A DNA stretch of 64,000 nt from Oncomelania hupensis (GCA_036898135.1 CM072515.1:16401830-16465829); one strand, 5' to 3'; shown: positions 10,876 to 24,100, numbered from the stretch's first letter. Numbers and translations are program-made. The notes: generated by a model from the sequence alone, not told the origin.

Positions 10876-12653
10876 TGTCTCGTCACCCTAGTGGGTGTCG
10901 TGAGCGTTAAGCTCAACAGCGAGTGAGGGGATACAAACTCAAACAAAGGAAACTAACATAAAATGCCAGGTGTACAATCACACTCTTTTATTCAACAATA
11001 AACACTCATACACAGGATAATGGGACACTAAACCACCCTCAACCCCTATCAAGACCCACAACCCAGTATTTACAGAAACAATTACCTCCCTTGTCTAAAC
11101 TGAAAACCCCAGAACTGTACACAAGAAATGCCCCACAACAATATGCAACAATTATAATACAACAATAAACAATGGCATCAGTGAATAAATCAAGCAACCA
11201 AATAAATTTAATCACAAGTTAAGTCACTAGCCAGCAAAAAGCTTGATGATGAATAATTAGGTTAGGTTGGCTGACTTACTAAATTACTGTTGTAGCACAA
11301 TGTCACAAGCTAATCTCAAAATAAGATGAAGAAACTCCGCTCAGATAATAAAGTATACTGCACAGAATCCAAGTGATGAAGTGTGTTTATGTGAGTGTAT
11401 GCAGATATGACTGAGAAGAACTAGGGTGTGATGTGCAAACGCCCAGGCGGTAATCTCCCTGTCGTCCGAAGCACACACGACCGGTGGCGATGAACCTCAC
11501 AGTTCCTCAGACAGCACTCTCGACCAGCCTGGCGAAGTAAGCATCAGTAGCCCACAGGTACTTCAAGTGGAAGTGACAGAGGTAACCAAGTAGTAATAGG
11601 AATAGGCCCAATCTGGTCAACAAATAAATCATCATACTAATCTAATACAGAAGGTTAACACTATACAAACAAATATCTCCCTTCATTCACAATATTATCC
11701 CTCTCTGGCATGCTATCTTATCCAATCATCGTCATCCTACCCTCATATTCATCACCCCTCTCTCTCTCATTTTAACATACATATTTCATCATCACCCCTT
11801 GACCCCATTTAGCTACAACATCAACAACATTATTCATTTACATCTTTAAACGAGAAAATCATATAGAATCATATAAAAAATACTTTTAGCAAAATCTCTC
11901 CCTTTTTCCCTCATTCACCATCATTCATTCACGTACGCAAGCTCGGAGTGCATAGCCACTAAGGAATAGAATTACTGGTTTCACACTCACCTTTTAAGTT
12001 CTCGGCCTGTGACACACGGATACACAACACCAACACCACAATACAAGACAATACACCACAGTGGTTATCCGTTTGAGAGCAATAATGTTCGTTAACGTGC
12101 TATTGCTATGCTTTGCACTAGGAGCATCTCAGTACTTGCAAGGTCACTGAGCCTTGGAAGGTGCCTAATAGAAGGACACACAACCTTAAGAAGGTACTCT
12201 ACACTTATTATCACTTGTAAGTGACAGTAACAATCTTTCCCTTACAGTTTTCTGGTCATTCTTGTCCCGATGAGGGCACAAGACCTCGGGTGGTTCGAAT
12301 CACACAAACATTGCCCTTACGAAAACCGACTCTCCTTTATCCTAAGATAACACATTCTTTTCATCCAAAAAACGTCTGCCTGCAATAGCTACCAACTCGC
12401 CTCTGCCGGGCTAAGATCCTACCCGGTTCACAGTACACGGTATCGAGTTCCGCTCAGTAGCCCAATTTCCCCGACTATGCATTATACGCTATGCGTTACC
12501 CACGTGAAAATCATACATACTTGGCTTACATACGCAGTAAAAACCGCTGATACAAAACTTTGTACACTGTATCACTAGAGATGTGCAACTCTGCACGATA
12601 TGTAACTATGGCACAACTACTATTATCGTGCATTGAAAACTCGTATCGTCACA
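10876..12653. mobile_element. Solo LTR (about 1.78 kb) inside a CR1/L2-like LINE
   Basis: Begins TGTCTCGTCACC and ends TATCGTCACA, giving TG...CA ends. It is flanked by the identical 5-bp direct repeat GTCCC (10871-10875 and 12654-12658). The flanking LINE rejoins cleanly when the block and one GTCCC are removed, judged against the second LINE copy at 17340-17400. No pol-like frame lies inside and there is no second LTR. Read as a solo LTR; the superfamily is not determined. Confidence 0.82.
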
Positions 12654-12658
12654 GTCCC

Positions 12659-12885
12659 TACTATGGATGATTGAAAGCTCTACAACTTCAGGTCATTAAT
12701 ATAAATTAACAAAAAAGATTGTTCATACTAGTTTATACCAGCACCTTTTCAATAACAGAGTTACTAAAACATGGAGCAGTCTGCCAAGGGACGTTGTCAC
12801 AGTTGATACCATAAATTCACTTAAAAACGGTCTAGATAAATTTTTGTCTAACACAGTGTGCTTCATTGACATGGGTGGAGATTCC
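12659..12885 (+). mobile_element. CR1/L2-like LINE, C-terminal part (segment 2)
   Basis: Encodes KTWSSLPRDVVTVDTINSLK and NGLDKFLSNTV, the conserved C-terminal 'W(N/S)SLP..VV' block of CR1/L2-type LINEs. Same element as segment 1; matches 17385-17640. Confidence 0.82.
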
Positions 12886-13108
12886 CTTACCCCACTGCGG
12901 ATCTTGCCAAGTTGTCCATCAGTAACATACTTATCACCTCCATACTGGAAGGCGCGGTCCTTGGTGACCCGAGCGACCGGTGACACCTGTGTAGAAGACT
13001 TTCGCCCAGTGATGCCGTGCTGACGTCACCCCTATTAGTCGCCTCTTACGACACGCTGGGAAACGTTGGGTTTATTCTGTTCAGTGCCCGAATCCACAGG
13101 GTTGCCTA
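12886..13108 (-). mobile_element. RTE LINE 5' region fragment
   Basis: Reverse-complement match to 37394-37780 of the long RTE copy: 'CCCAGCGTGTCGTAAGAGGC' at one end and 'GATGGACAACTTGGCAAGAT' at the other. It covers the 5' leader up to just before the endonuclease, with internal deletions. Confidence 0.8.
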
Positions 13109-13835
13109 AGAAAGCTTATTCTATGCTGTCACCAGTATATCAACTAATTAGTGAATATACTTGTGATGCTGTATAATTTGGATTCTAGGGGAAAGAAGAA
13201 TTGGGTTACCAAGGTACGTATGTGTTCATGCAGGAATTCGATGAATCAAGGAGTTTGTAGTGTGAAAGTGTTTTTAAGAGAATTTAAATATTGATTGATT
13301 TACTGTAGATGGCAAGTACGGAGTGAGCATGTAAATAATAGTGAACGTTTTCAAAAGTATGTTTTGTAATTCTGAACACAACAGTCTGCCTAAGTACTTG
13401 CAATTAAATATTGATAAGCATTTAAAGTTTGTGATGACATTTAGGTTTGGTGTTTCAGAATTATTTGTTCACTTGTATAGATACAGAATGCATGCTGTTA
13501 ACAATACTATTGTTCTGTGTGTAAATCAGTACAAAAAAAAAAGAATTACATTTTGTACTGCGTTGACCATTTCTTAGTAACTAAGTATGTTGTACAAGGT
13601 ATTACCTTGTACAACATGTCTCATTCTACTGTTAGCCTCTGATGAAGAAGGGACTGTTAGAAAACTATGCATTTATTTATATAAAGCCAAGAAACTTCGG
13701 GAACTAGCACTATCGTAACCTGTTTTGTATTTATATGTATGTTATAATATATTCAGTATTTGTTGTTTTATTATTCTTGTAATCATACCTTCCAAATGGG
13801 CGATGCCCTGAACTTCTGGGAAAAAGGATTCGTAT
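13109..13835. other. Unassigned intergenic sequence
   Basis: No coding potential or terminal repeats seen. A small perfect inverted repeat, TTGTACAAGGTATTACCTTGTACAA, centres near 13602. Confidence 0.5.
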
Positions 13836-13837
13836 TC

Positions 13838-13840
<3 letters not shown>

Positions 13841-13924
<84 letters not shown>
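13841..13924. repeat. (CT)n microsatellite
   Basis: About 84 bp of pure CT. Confidence 0.97.
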
Positions 13925-13928
<4 letters not shown>

Positions 13929-14454
13929 TATCAGAATAACTTTTCATAACTTTATAAATTAACCCGACCAAATGTATGTAGAGTCAATTTTATTAATAAT
14001 CAATCAGTTAATCGATCAAATCAACACACGGCTTTGTAGGTCTATTTTGACCCGCCATTTTTATTCTGGCTTCTGTTATTATAATATTAAATGGTACAAT
14101 GCGGGGTTGTATTAATAAGTCATTGAACTAAAGGTGAATATGCATCATCACTGCGTAGCTCATTAATGACTGTTGTACTTCTTCCAATCTTCCCTTCAAC
14201 CGTGATAGCAGAGTGACGATGTGAGAACACACAACGTACCTGAGACTTGCTGAGTACCTCTCACTAATAAGAGTCGTTTAGAGGCAAACGTACGAATAGG
14301 CCAACGTGTGACCATATTATTTTCCCCTTACCATCAACTGGTTTACTGGTGTCAGAATAATGTGACCAGTAGTCGCCTATACCCTTTACCCTTACGTACG
14401 GTAGCGACTCTCATCTACGCTGCGTTGGTGTCTGGCATGCAGAAGTCCCTGGCT

Positions 14455-14585
14455 TCTACCCACGTTTACCCTATCACGTGTCGCCACAACAGTACGTTAC
14501 AAAAAACCGGCCTGTCTGCACTGTTAACCAGGCAAAATAAATGTGGAGTGGTAGTGATCAAGCGCGACTGAACCGAATGACTGAA
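14455..14585 (+). repeat. Dispersed repeat, copy 2
   Basis: Shares ordered blocks with 360-490, including 'CAAGCGCGACTGAACCGAAT'. Confidence 0.6.
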
Positions 14586-14775
14586 AACTAGCTATATAAA
14601 ATCACGAGAATAATTATATTTTTTATGTAGGCCTACAGATACAGCAGATCACATTATTATCACATAATTCATAAGAACTACACACACACAAGCGCGCGTG
14701 TGTACACGTCTTTAAAAAAACACAACCATTATTACCATTTCATACTAAAACACTAGGGTGAGGTAGCGGTCATGT

Positions 14776-14778
<3 letters not shown>

Positions 14779-14826
<48 letters not shown>

Positions 14827-14973
14827 CTGTGCTTGTTTGTCTATTCTGTCTGTCTCTTCCCTTCCCTATCCCATTAAATATTTTACATTATTCGCACCAA
14901 AGAATATCTACTACGTAGCCAACTTACATTCCACCACCTTTCCTCCACCTCCATCCCATCCCCCCACTCCCCA

Positions 14974-15029
<56 letters not shown>

Positions 15030-15188
15030 ATATGAACATAAATTAAATGTATAAATCAACCCGACCAAATGTACGTAGTCTCATCTAAGAAAAATAGGAG
15101 TCAATCGATCAACAAATCTGAATATATCTTCAAAGACTAAGGCAAAAAAAAACTTACAGTACTCTGCAAAACAAAACAAAACAAAACA

Positions 15189-15236
<48 letters not shown>

Positions 15237-15240
15237 CGAT
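14779..15240. repeat. Microsatellite cluster: (TG)n, (CT)n, (AAAAC)n(AAC)n
   Basis: TG repeats at 14779-14825, CT repeats at about 14975-15029, and AAAAC passing into AAC repeats at 15168-15237. Confidence 0.95.
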
Positions 15241-15289
15241 GGATCCTTGACCCTTTCAAATGTAGGCCTAATAACACGATCAGTGGTGT

Positions 15290-16521
15290 GGTGGTTGGCG
15301 ATGACAACATGAAAAAAGCATTTGAATCACCAGGTCTTCACGGCATTCATCCCCGGGAATTAAAAGAGTTAAACAGGCAGGACCACTGAGTTTTCTTTTT
15401 AATAAAAGCCTAAAAAAGAGCGTGATGCACCGGTCATAGAAGGTAGCAGAGGTTAGGCCAATTTTAAAGAAAGATGATAAAAAGTTGCCTGGCAATAGCC
15501 TAACTCTGTTGTCTGCAAGCTCTTTGAGGACTTTTTCAGGGATACCTTGACAAAACACATCTCAGATCACACCCTCCTATCGAACAAACAGTATGAATTC
15601 ACCAGTGGCAGATCATGCGCAACACAACTACTCACGACAGTTAACGACTGGATGATTGACATTGACGAGTGTAAACCTGTAGCCTATATGCAATTTATTT
15701 GGACCTCAAGAAGGCTTTCAACACTGTGCCTCATCGGATGTTAATAAACAAATTATAGGGTTATGGAATAGGCGGGTCACTCCTGTCATTTTGACTGATC
15801 GTACAGTTTGTAAAGTTAAATATTCCTCATCAGCAAATATACCAGTTTAAAGTGGTGTGTCCCAGAGTAGTGTACTTGGTCATTCCTTCTTTATTATAAT
15901 TAATGATATGCCGAAGGTGGTCAACTATGTGGTCAAGATCTTTGCCGATGACACTAAAGCCTACAGTTCCGTACGTATAGACTGAGGAGAAGAAACAGGT
16001 TCTTCAAGAGAATTTAGATAACATGGTCCAATGGACCGATAAGTGGTTATTGCGTTTTAACAGTATCAAATGTAAGGTGATTCGCTTTGGTAAGACTACT
16101 ATGACTACTTTATGAACGATGACGTAACCACCAAGTTATTGGAAAGTATTCATTGTGAGAAAGTCTTGGGATCCATTGTTGATAAAGATCTCTCTCTCTC
16201 CTTTGAAGACCACAATAACGACGTTGTAAAAAGGGCCAACGGAGTATATATCAGCGCTGTTAATAAGATCAATCACGTTTAAATGCCCAAAAAAAAAAAA
16301 AAATACTGGTACTCTGTTCAAGGCTCTTGTTCGTCCCATACTCGAATACGGACATTTGGTGTTGATCAAGTCCTAATTAAGTTTAAAAAGCATATCAACA
16401 AGATTGAAGCTGTACAAAGACATTTCACCAGGTGCATATTAGGGCTAAAGGACCTCAGTAACGATGATAGGAAAGTGCCTTCGGATTCCGAGCATATAGA
16501 GGTCTGAGGACTGAGACATGA
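15290..16521 (+). mobile_element. CR1/L2-like LINE reverse transcriptase, degenerate
   Basis: A frame-shifting series encodes recognisable RT blocks: KQYEFTSGRSCATQLLTTVN (motif 2-like), a DLKKAF-like block near 15700, SGVPQSSVLG (motif 4) near 15850, FADDTKAY (catalytic ADD) near 15940, then the thumb and C-terminal region. Multiple stops and frameshifts mark it as dead. Downstream it is interrupted by a 759-bp inverted-repeat element and resumes at 17292. Confidence 0.85.
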
Positions 16522-16532
16522 TTGAGGTGTTT

Positions 16533-17291
16533 GTATGTATCAGTTTATAGTCCCCTCTCTTCCCGGTGTAGCATGAGATATCGTCCAGGCGTGGAAAATC
16601 GACCTGCGCATGCGTGCATAATTATCTCGGACGATTTAGCATGGCAATAGGCATGCGAAATCGTCCAGCATGCTAAATCGTCCAGCCTTGTAATTCTTGT
16701 TTATTTCATTTATTTATTTGTTTAATCAAGCATTTATATCAATATTTTATGCCTTTATTTGTTATGGGAATTTTTTTTTGTTGTTAATATGAATCCTTTA
16801 GTGGAATAATTATGCATCCTGTAGTGGAATAATTATGCATTTATGTAAATGTTTGCATCGATTTGTTAAGGAAATGTTGCGTTTTTGCTTTTTTACTTTC
16901 TTTTTATTTTGCATCCTTTAGTGAAATATTTACCGGTAGTTGATTTTACTTAATTGTGTTTTTATTGTCAAGAATGTGTTCTGATAACGCATGTATTAAG
17001 ACGTTTTTTTGACGCCGAAGCCTTCGCCTATCTGAATCGGTAGCGTTTTCGGGATACTTCTCAGTTGACAAGAAGAACTTAAGATTATCCATGTTCTTTT
17101 TAAATACATCCATCCTTTCGCTAAAGTCATTCTTTTACCTGAGCTGCCATGTTCACAGACCCGCTGCTGGACGGTTTAGCATGGCCTAGTGAGATAATTA
17201 TGCACGCATGCGCAGGTCGATTTTTCACTCCTGGACGATATCTCACGCTACACCGGTAAGGATTTTCAGAGAGGAGACTCTAATCTATTGG
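16533..17291. mobile_element. Inverted-repeat DNA element (759 bp) in the LINE
   Basis: Flanked by the identical 11-bp sequence TTGAGGTGTTT (16522-16532 and 17292-17302). Terminal arms are inverted: 16564-16628 pairs with 17191-17255 with few mismatches (CGGTGTAGC, GAGATATCGTCCAG, CATGCGTGCATAATTATCTC), and the outer 30 bp pair less well. Internal repeats of 'ATCGTCCAGCATGC' type occur. No transposase frame, so non-autonomous. An 11-bp TSD would suit a Mutator-like element; that assignment is inference. Confidence 0.78.
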
Positions 17292-17645
17292 TTGAGGTGT
17301 TTAAAATCCTTCACAACATATATACTATGACCAAAGAGCTTTGCTATGACCCCCAAAACCACAAGGCTCCTACTATGCAGGGTTGAAAGCTCTACAACTC
17401 GAGGTCATTAATATAAATTAACAAAAGATTGTTCATACTAGTTTATACCAACACTTTTTTTTATTTTATTTATTTATTTTTTTTTTTTACTAACAGCTAG
17501 AGTTATAAGCTTACTAACACACGGAACAGTCTGTCAAGGGACGTTGTCACAGTTGGTACCATAAATGCACTTAAAAACGGCCTAGGTAAATTTTTGTCTA
17601 ACATAGTATAGCCGCCTACTCCACTGACGTGGGTGGAGATTCCCT
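17292..17645 (+). mobile_element. CR1/L2-like LINE, 3' end
   Basis: Resumes the LINE after the inserted element ('GAGGTGTTTAAAATCCTTCA' matches the VFKILH region) and runs to the W(N/S)SLP..VV C-terminal block near 17520-17600. A T-rich insertion lies near 17457-17490. Confidence 0.8.
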
Positions 17646-18001
17646 TACCCCACCTTCCTCTGATAAGCAAAATTCATTAGACAACTGATGCCTGAAACAG
17701 TGAAAGCCTGCCAGTGTTACAAATAATAGCCTACGATATATTGCGCCATCGCTACTATATACAGTACACTAGCACTATTATACATGTACTACTACACTAA
17801 CACATGTAGAATGTGAAAACAAGCTTTGTATTTTGCTCTGCCATTTTTAGCATGTCTCCTTTTATAATAATTGAACCCATCCCAGAAATAACTAAAATGA
17901 AAACCGATATTTATTAACTTACGAATATTTATTTTTAGAAATTGCTAATGTTTATTAATAGAAGCAAGAAATCAAGACCGCCGCATAGCGTCCCTTGAAA
18001 C

Positions 18002-18034
18002 ATGGCTGACAGAATATCAGAACTTGCTCTCTGA
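18002..18034 (+). promoter_or_regulatory. Possible upstream ORF before HACE1
   Basis: ATG at 18002 opens a 10-codon frame (MADRISELAL) closed by TGA at 18032-18034, nine bases before the HACE1 ATG at 18044 and in the same frame. If the transcript starts upstream, this could modulate start choice. The transcription start is unknown, so it may simply be untranscribed sequence. Confidence 0.4.
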
Positions 18035-18043
18035 GAACGGATT

Positions 18044-18110
18044 ATGATGGCTTTTCTTCAGAAATTAGCCGCCTCTTTGAAGAGAGGCAGAGCCGCAGAG
18101 CTTCCAAAAG
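18044..18110 (+). CDS. HACE1: HACE1 exon 1
   Basis: Encodes [20 protein letters not shown] and PK, residues 1-22, matching the basic N-terminal helix and 'ELP' of vertebrate HACE1. Donor G|GTATAC, phase 1. The second ATG (18047) could also be used. Confidence 0.85.
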
Positions 18111-21100
18111 GTATACAGTTATTTTCTTTTATAAGAGTACAAATTAGTAAAGTATTACGTAATTTTAATTCGACGGCAAAGGTTTATTGATCGATGGCTC
18201 CTGAACCTGATTCCTGGAAGATGCACCGAGTTGTCTAGAAAAAAAAGCGCCACAAAACGCTTCGTTTGTTCCGCACGAACTATTTTTGCTTCTGGGCAAC
18301 TTTTTGCCATAAGCGAACACTTTTAAAATGGCGCAGCACATGTTGACTGCACAACACCCAATCACAGTGAAGTTGGCTGAAAGTGAAAGTTACTGTCAAT
18401 CGCACTGACGACACAACAATACCATTAAATATAAATTATTAATTCATACAGATTGCACATAAACATAATTATTCCATCAGATAACAAGTACATGAATCTT
18501 ACCAGACTGTAAATGCCCAAAAGTCCTCCATTGCTATTTCACCATTGAACACACCCTCATTCGCAAATCGAAAGCCCACTACTCTGGCCGCCATCTTTTT
18601 CTCTTCGCAAACAACCTTTCGAGACTGCTACAGATTGCTCGCGCTCTCTCTTCGCAAACATAGGGATGCGCAGATTATTTTGCCTAAATAGTTTCGTAGC
18701 ATTACGAAGTGCTCTGCTTAGGCAACTTGGGGAGTGGGAGAATGGCAAGGCTTAAGTCCATTCCCGACTTGCCTAGCAGAGTGCTAAGAAATGCTACATA
18801 ACTATTTTGGCGGAAAGTCTGGGCAACCCTATGCCTGCTGAGAGCGTTGCAGAGCGCTCTTCTTCTTCTTATTAATTCTGTGAATACCCCGTATTCGAGG
18901 AAAATGATTTTACAACTTTTGTCGTGCGCAGCCAAGGTGCATGCTGGGTGTGTCACCGGCACTCACCCGTCTAGGACATGAGCATCAGGATCTTTAAAGT
19001 CCGTTATGATGGAATGTATGCAACACAGACTAGACCTCGGTTTATACTCTCATCTGAAGGAGTAGGAAATGGGAGTAAAGTGTCTTTCCCAAGAACACAA
19101 CACAATGCCCCGGCCTGGGCTTGAACCCGGGACACTCTGTAGCTGTCTTGAAATGTTGTTTGCGAAGAGAAAAAGATGGGGGCCAGAATGGTGAGCTTTC
19201 GATTTGCAAATGGCGATGTGTTCAACGGTAAAATAGCAAGGGAGGACTTTTTGTCATTTACAGTCTGGTAAGATTTGTGTACTTGTTATTTGATGGAATA
19301 ATTATGTTTATGTGCAATCGGTATGAATTAGTATAAATATTTGATAGTATTGTTGTGTCGTCAGTGCAATTGACAGTAACTCCACTTTTAGCCAACTTCA
19401 CTTTGATTGGCTGTTGTGCAGTCAACATGTGCAGCACCATTTTAAAAGCTCTAGCATCCGGCAAAAGGGTGCCCAGATGCAAAAATAGTTCGTGTGGAGC
19501 AATCGCAGACTTTTTATCATGTTCTTTTTCTAGACTACTTGGCCTTGGGGCAGGTTGGTGTTGAAGAAGAGATAATATGATGTAGGGAAACTGTCAATCA
19601 CACGCAGTAACAGCACTCTCTTTAATATTATAAATATGGTATGTTAACGCATTTACCCATCCTTCATCATTATGTTTTGATGTCACACATCATTGCATGA
19701 GTAGATTGCAGTATTTGAATATAATATATAATTTTTTTAAAGTTCTATTCTGCCATTATGTACGCTAATGTTCTTCAATGTATTTCGATGTGCAGATGAT
19801 AAAGATGCATTTTACTACCTAATGCAACTAATAATTGCAAACCAGCACAGGTAAATTCTTGTATATTTTTCTTATTATAATAATATAATTATATTATTAG
19901 TGTAATGGTTTTTTTTCCAAATATTTTTATTTCCTATGTGATTGTGTCCTTCTTTTTACATTTAATTTTTATTTAGCACAGATTTTCTTATGCATTTTAC
20001 TGGATATCATTTAATATTTTTTTTACCTTTTATTAGTACAATACACGGTTTAAAATAGTTTGTGCAGTCCAAGGACTATAGAACTCTACTATCATTAATA
20101 ATAATAATAATACATCAATTTATAATAGGAATCTATCCTATCCTATCCTATCCCGTAACTCGGAGGTCATAGGGGCACCACAGATGATTGTTTAACCAAC
20201 AAACTCAATCTTTCCCTGTCCTCAGCAACCCTGATTGTTTCGCTCAGAGTAAAACCAGTCCATTCTCGAATGTTGTCCTCCCACCTCTTTTTCGGTCTCC
20301 ATCTTCTTCTACCTCCTTGCATTGTGCCTTGCAGGATGGTCTTTGCAAGACCTGATGATCTGGTGACGTGGCCATACCATCGGAGTTTCCGTTTTTTCAC
20401 CACTGTGAGCAGGTCATCGTGTTGTCCAATGGCTTGTGTGATGGTCAGTCAGACTTCGTCGTTGGTGATGTGCTGGGTATAGGAAATGCCCAGAAGTCTT
20501 CTGTAGCACCTCATCTCCATGCTTTGTATTCTTCGTTTTAGATCTGCTGTGAGGTTCCATGTTTCGCAAGCATATAGGATGATGGAGATGACAAGGGAGC
20601 GCAGCAGCCTTACCTTGGAATGTAGACTGATGGTCCTGTCTTTCCAAATTGGCTTCAACCTCGCCAGGGCAGCAGTTGTTTGTGCGATCCGGGAGAGGGC
20701 TTCCTGTCGGGACCCATTGTCTGATACAATGGCTCCTAAATAGTTGAAGCTATCTTATTGAGGGATTGGCCTTGTTGATGCCATTGGTGTTGTTGGCCAT
20801 CATTTTGGTCTTCTCTGCACTTATTTCCATTCCATAGGCTCTGGAGGTGGTGTCAAGCCTCTGTACCAGCTGTTTATGATAGGAATAATAATAACAATAC
20901 TGAATACTGGATGCTGTACACATGCTTTCTCCACAGTAAAGCTAGGTGATCATTACCAGCTTAAACACTCATCTTTGGCATTTCCACACAAAGTCTCACA
21001 TTTCAACAAACATCCATCATGCAAACAGGCAGTGTAGACAGCAGAAGCTGGGATGCTGCTATTAAAGGATGGAAAGGAAACCTGTTTTTATTGTTTTTAA

Positions 21101-24100
21101 CATTTTAGATTGAATGCATCCAATTCCATTATTGATGGAAGGGCAGAAAGCGGAGTACTTGGGGAAAAAAGCCTTGATGACCTGAAAAGTGTCATACCTA
21201 AGTCTGATATGTTTATGTCCTGTGATGATCAAATTCACAACATTGGGATTACAAAACTAGTGTTGTAACCAACAGAGCTAAGATAAATAAGTAATTTAAT
21301 TGAGATAGATAAGTAATTTAATTGTCGTTTACTTCATGTTGCAATATTTTACTGAATTAGTGTAATTGCCTTTCTGTTTTGTTACATTATTTTGTAATCT
21401 ATTTATATAAAGTTTACAAAGCTAATTTTTTAAAAAAATATATAAATTAAATTTTTATGTCAAAGTAATTGTTGATACATGCATATGTATGTATTCAGAT
21501 CTGTGGCTGATCTTCTGTCAACTTCCAAGTTCCAAGTATCATTCCAGTGTGGAAGAGCCCAGAGAAGTCTGCTTCACATTGCGGCAAGGTTAAAATTGTT
21601 ATAAATTGAAATATCTTTTTAACCATCACTAATAGGCCGGTTTCCTTTAAAAAGACCCTGAACTTGGCTGGGTCAAGTGTTAGCCACAGGCTTTAGGCTG
21701 TAGCCTACTGTATAAGCGATCATTTTATGCAGCCAGTTTCAGGTTACGAAGAGTTCAGCAACGTCTGACTTGCCAGCGCTGATAAGTCATTTCTGAATGA
21801 GTAGTTGAAGAAGACATTGTAAAACATTGTTGTTAGAGTGTCTCCTCACTTGATTTCCAGCATAAAGATGAACCTTGCCTTTAATGAGTTTACTTTATTT
21901 ATCTCGACCCTATTGTCGCTAGCGCGTGTATAAAACACTATGATGATCACGCTACATTCAAAATAGAACATTCAGTGTTATTTAATCTCTATTTCTCTCT
22001 TCTCTCTCTCTTTCTCTCTCTGTTAAAACAAGACTCCATTAATATTTAAGCTCCCTTTGCTCCTAATATTTAAGATGATTGTGTAAATCTTTGTTCTTCC
22101 CTGTCCTGTGACAATGTAAGTTTTTGAGAATGTGTGAATGTTTGTGCGCGCGTGTGTGCGGAGAGAGGAGAGGGATGGGTAGGGCAGGGTTGCCAACCAC
22201 TACGGAATTTCCGTAGTTTACTCCGGAAATGAATACGAGGCTACGGAGCTATGCAAAGCGAAAATTTACTACGGAAAGTCAATTTTTGACGATAGTATTA
22301 CAGTTTTAACGAGTTTTATTGATACTCCGGAAATGAATATGAGGCTACGGAGCTACGCAAATCGAAAATTTACTACGGAAAGTAAATTTTCGACGATAGT
22401 ATAATTATTACAGTTTTAACGAGTTTTATTGAGCGCCTGTGCCTCCCGTAGCACCTCAAGGTCACGGTAATTCGGTTTACGTACACGGTGTAATAGATCA
22501 CGCTCCCAGTGCATGTTAGGAAATTCGACCAATCACCGTGAAGTGGTTTTGCAAACGGCCAATCGGCACAAAACCTCGACCTTTCTGTGACACTTTCGTT
22601 TCCGGGTCACGTTCTACAGCGCGAGAAGAAAAGTTTGTGTGCGGCGTATTTTGAATCCATGATGCCAAAAAGAAAGAAAACTAGCAATGAAAGCCCAGAA
22701 AAAAAAAAGAAGAGGACAGCAAATCAAGAGTACAGGAAAGAGTATTCTGAAAAATTTCCGTGCATCACTGCGTCATCGAGATCAAAACACAGCGTGTATT
22801 GTACAGTGTGCTTGGCAGATTTTAGCATTCAACATGGCGGCTTCCACGATGTGAGGCGACACGTGAATGGCAACCGTCACAAAAGTCGTTGCCCTGATCC
22901 AGAAAAGTTAGTCCCTGTTCAGTCGGTAGCCACCTTCTTCAAGCCCGATATGGATCTCTCAATACTTCATGCGGAAACACTCTTTACGACCTTCGTTGCA
23001 GACTGTGTATGCATGTCTTCGTTAAAAAAAAATGCGAGGACGTATGGCTACTAAAAATGTCATAAAACCACTGAAATTCAGAATTTTTACTACTGAAAAC
23101 TTTTGGGGGGGTTGGCAACTATTAGGGGGAGAAGGGTGGGAATGTGTGTATATAAAATGCCTTAATGTGCTTAGTGATTTTTTACCATAGTTAAGTTATT
23201 GTTTTTATTTGTTATTTTTTGCTATGTTTGACCCTTTATTGTCCATTTTTATCGGGAAATTCTGGACCGCTCATACTATGGATATGATTTGTTCACAGCT
23301 GTGGATGTTACGAAAGCTTGTGTCTGCTTCTGAAGAAAGGGGGAGAAGTCAATCAACAGGATAGATCTGGGTGCACCCCCCTTCATCTGGCTGCCAAAAA
23401 TGGGTAAGTCCTGGTTTGTTTACTTTTAAATTAATTGCCTTTATTGTATGTAAGCAATTTTTAAAAATGTTTCCGTCTTTTTTATGTTTATTTATTTATT
23501 TTTTGTGTGTGTACAGTTTTGTCTCTGATCATTTTTTCAAGAAGCTGCAGTTATCGTTTCAATTGTTCATGTTGTTTTATAGTAATTTGTTATTATTAAA
23601 AGAAATAGTATTTTGAAGATTGTTAATATTTGGTATTCTTATTATTTTTGTTTTGCAGGGCTGGAAAATTTTTTTCATATGAGCTCTTGGATAAAAATAA
23701 GTTTTTTTTATGTCTTAGTTTCTCACTTCTTTTGTTTTATTAGTAGTTGCAACAGCTGATGTTGCAAATCTGTGAGTCTGATGATTATGTCAAATGTTTC
23801 ATGTGTAGTCAGAGGAAGTGCTTGAACAAGTTGCTGGAGTACGAATGTGACATCAACATCAGAAACAACGAAGGACTGACTGCAGTAAGTGACTGAATCC
23901 CATGTAAAGTAGTATTTATTTATATAATTTTAAAGGTTCACACATCAAAAGTGCTAGGATTCACTCCCTGAATTTACATTTTGTAGGATTTATTTATTTA
24001 TTACATATATTTATTTTTTAAAATTAATTTTTGACTCACATGCATAGCAATGTAAGTGTACTCACCTACCCCCCAATAAAATTTCCTGATTTTGGAAATC

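Larger units (their letters stand above)
18205..19560. repeat. Large inverted duplication in HACE1 intron 1
   Basis: The left arm (about 18205-18748) is repeated inverted at about 18760-18835 and 19136-19560, with roughly 300 bp of unrelated sequence in the right arm. The centre is near 18754. Each arm carries the same exon-like ORF behind an AAGATGG start. It looks like a foldback transposon or a gene fragment duplicated head to head. Family unknown. Confidence 0.8.
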
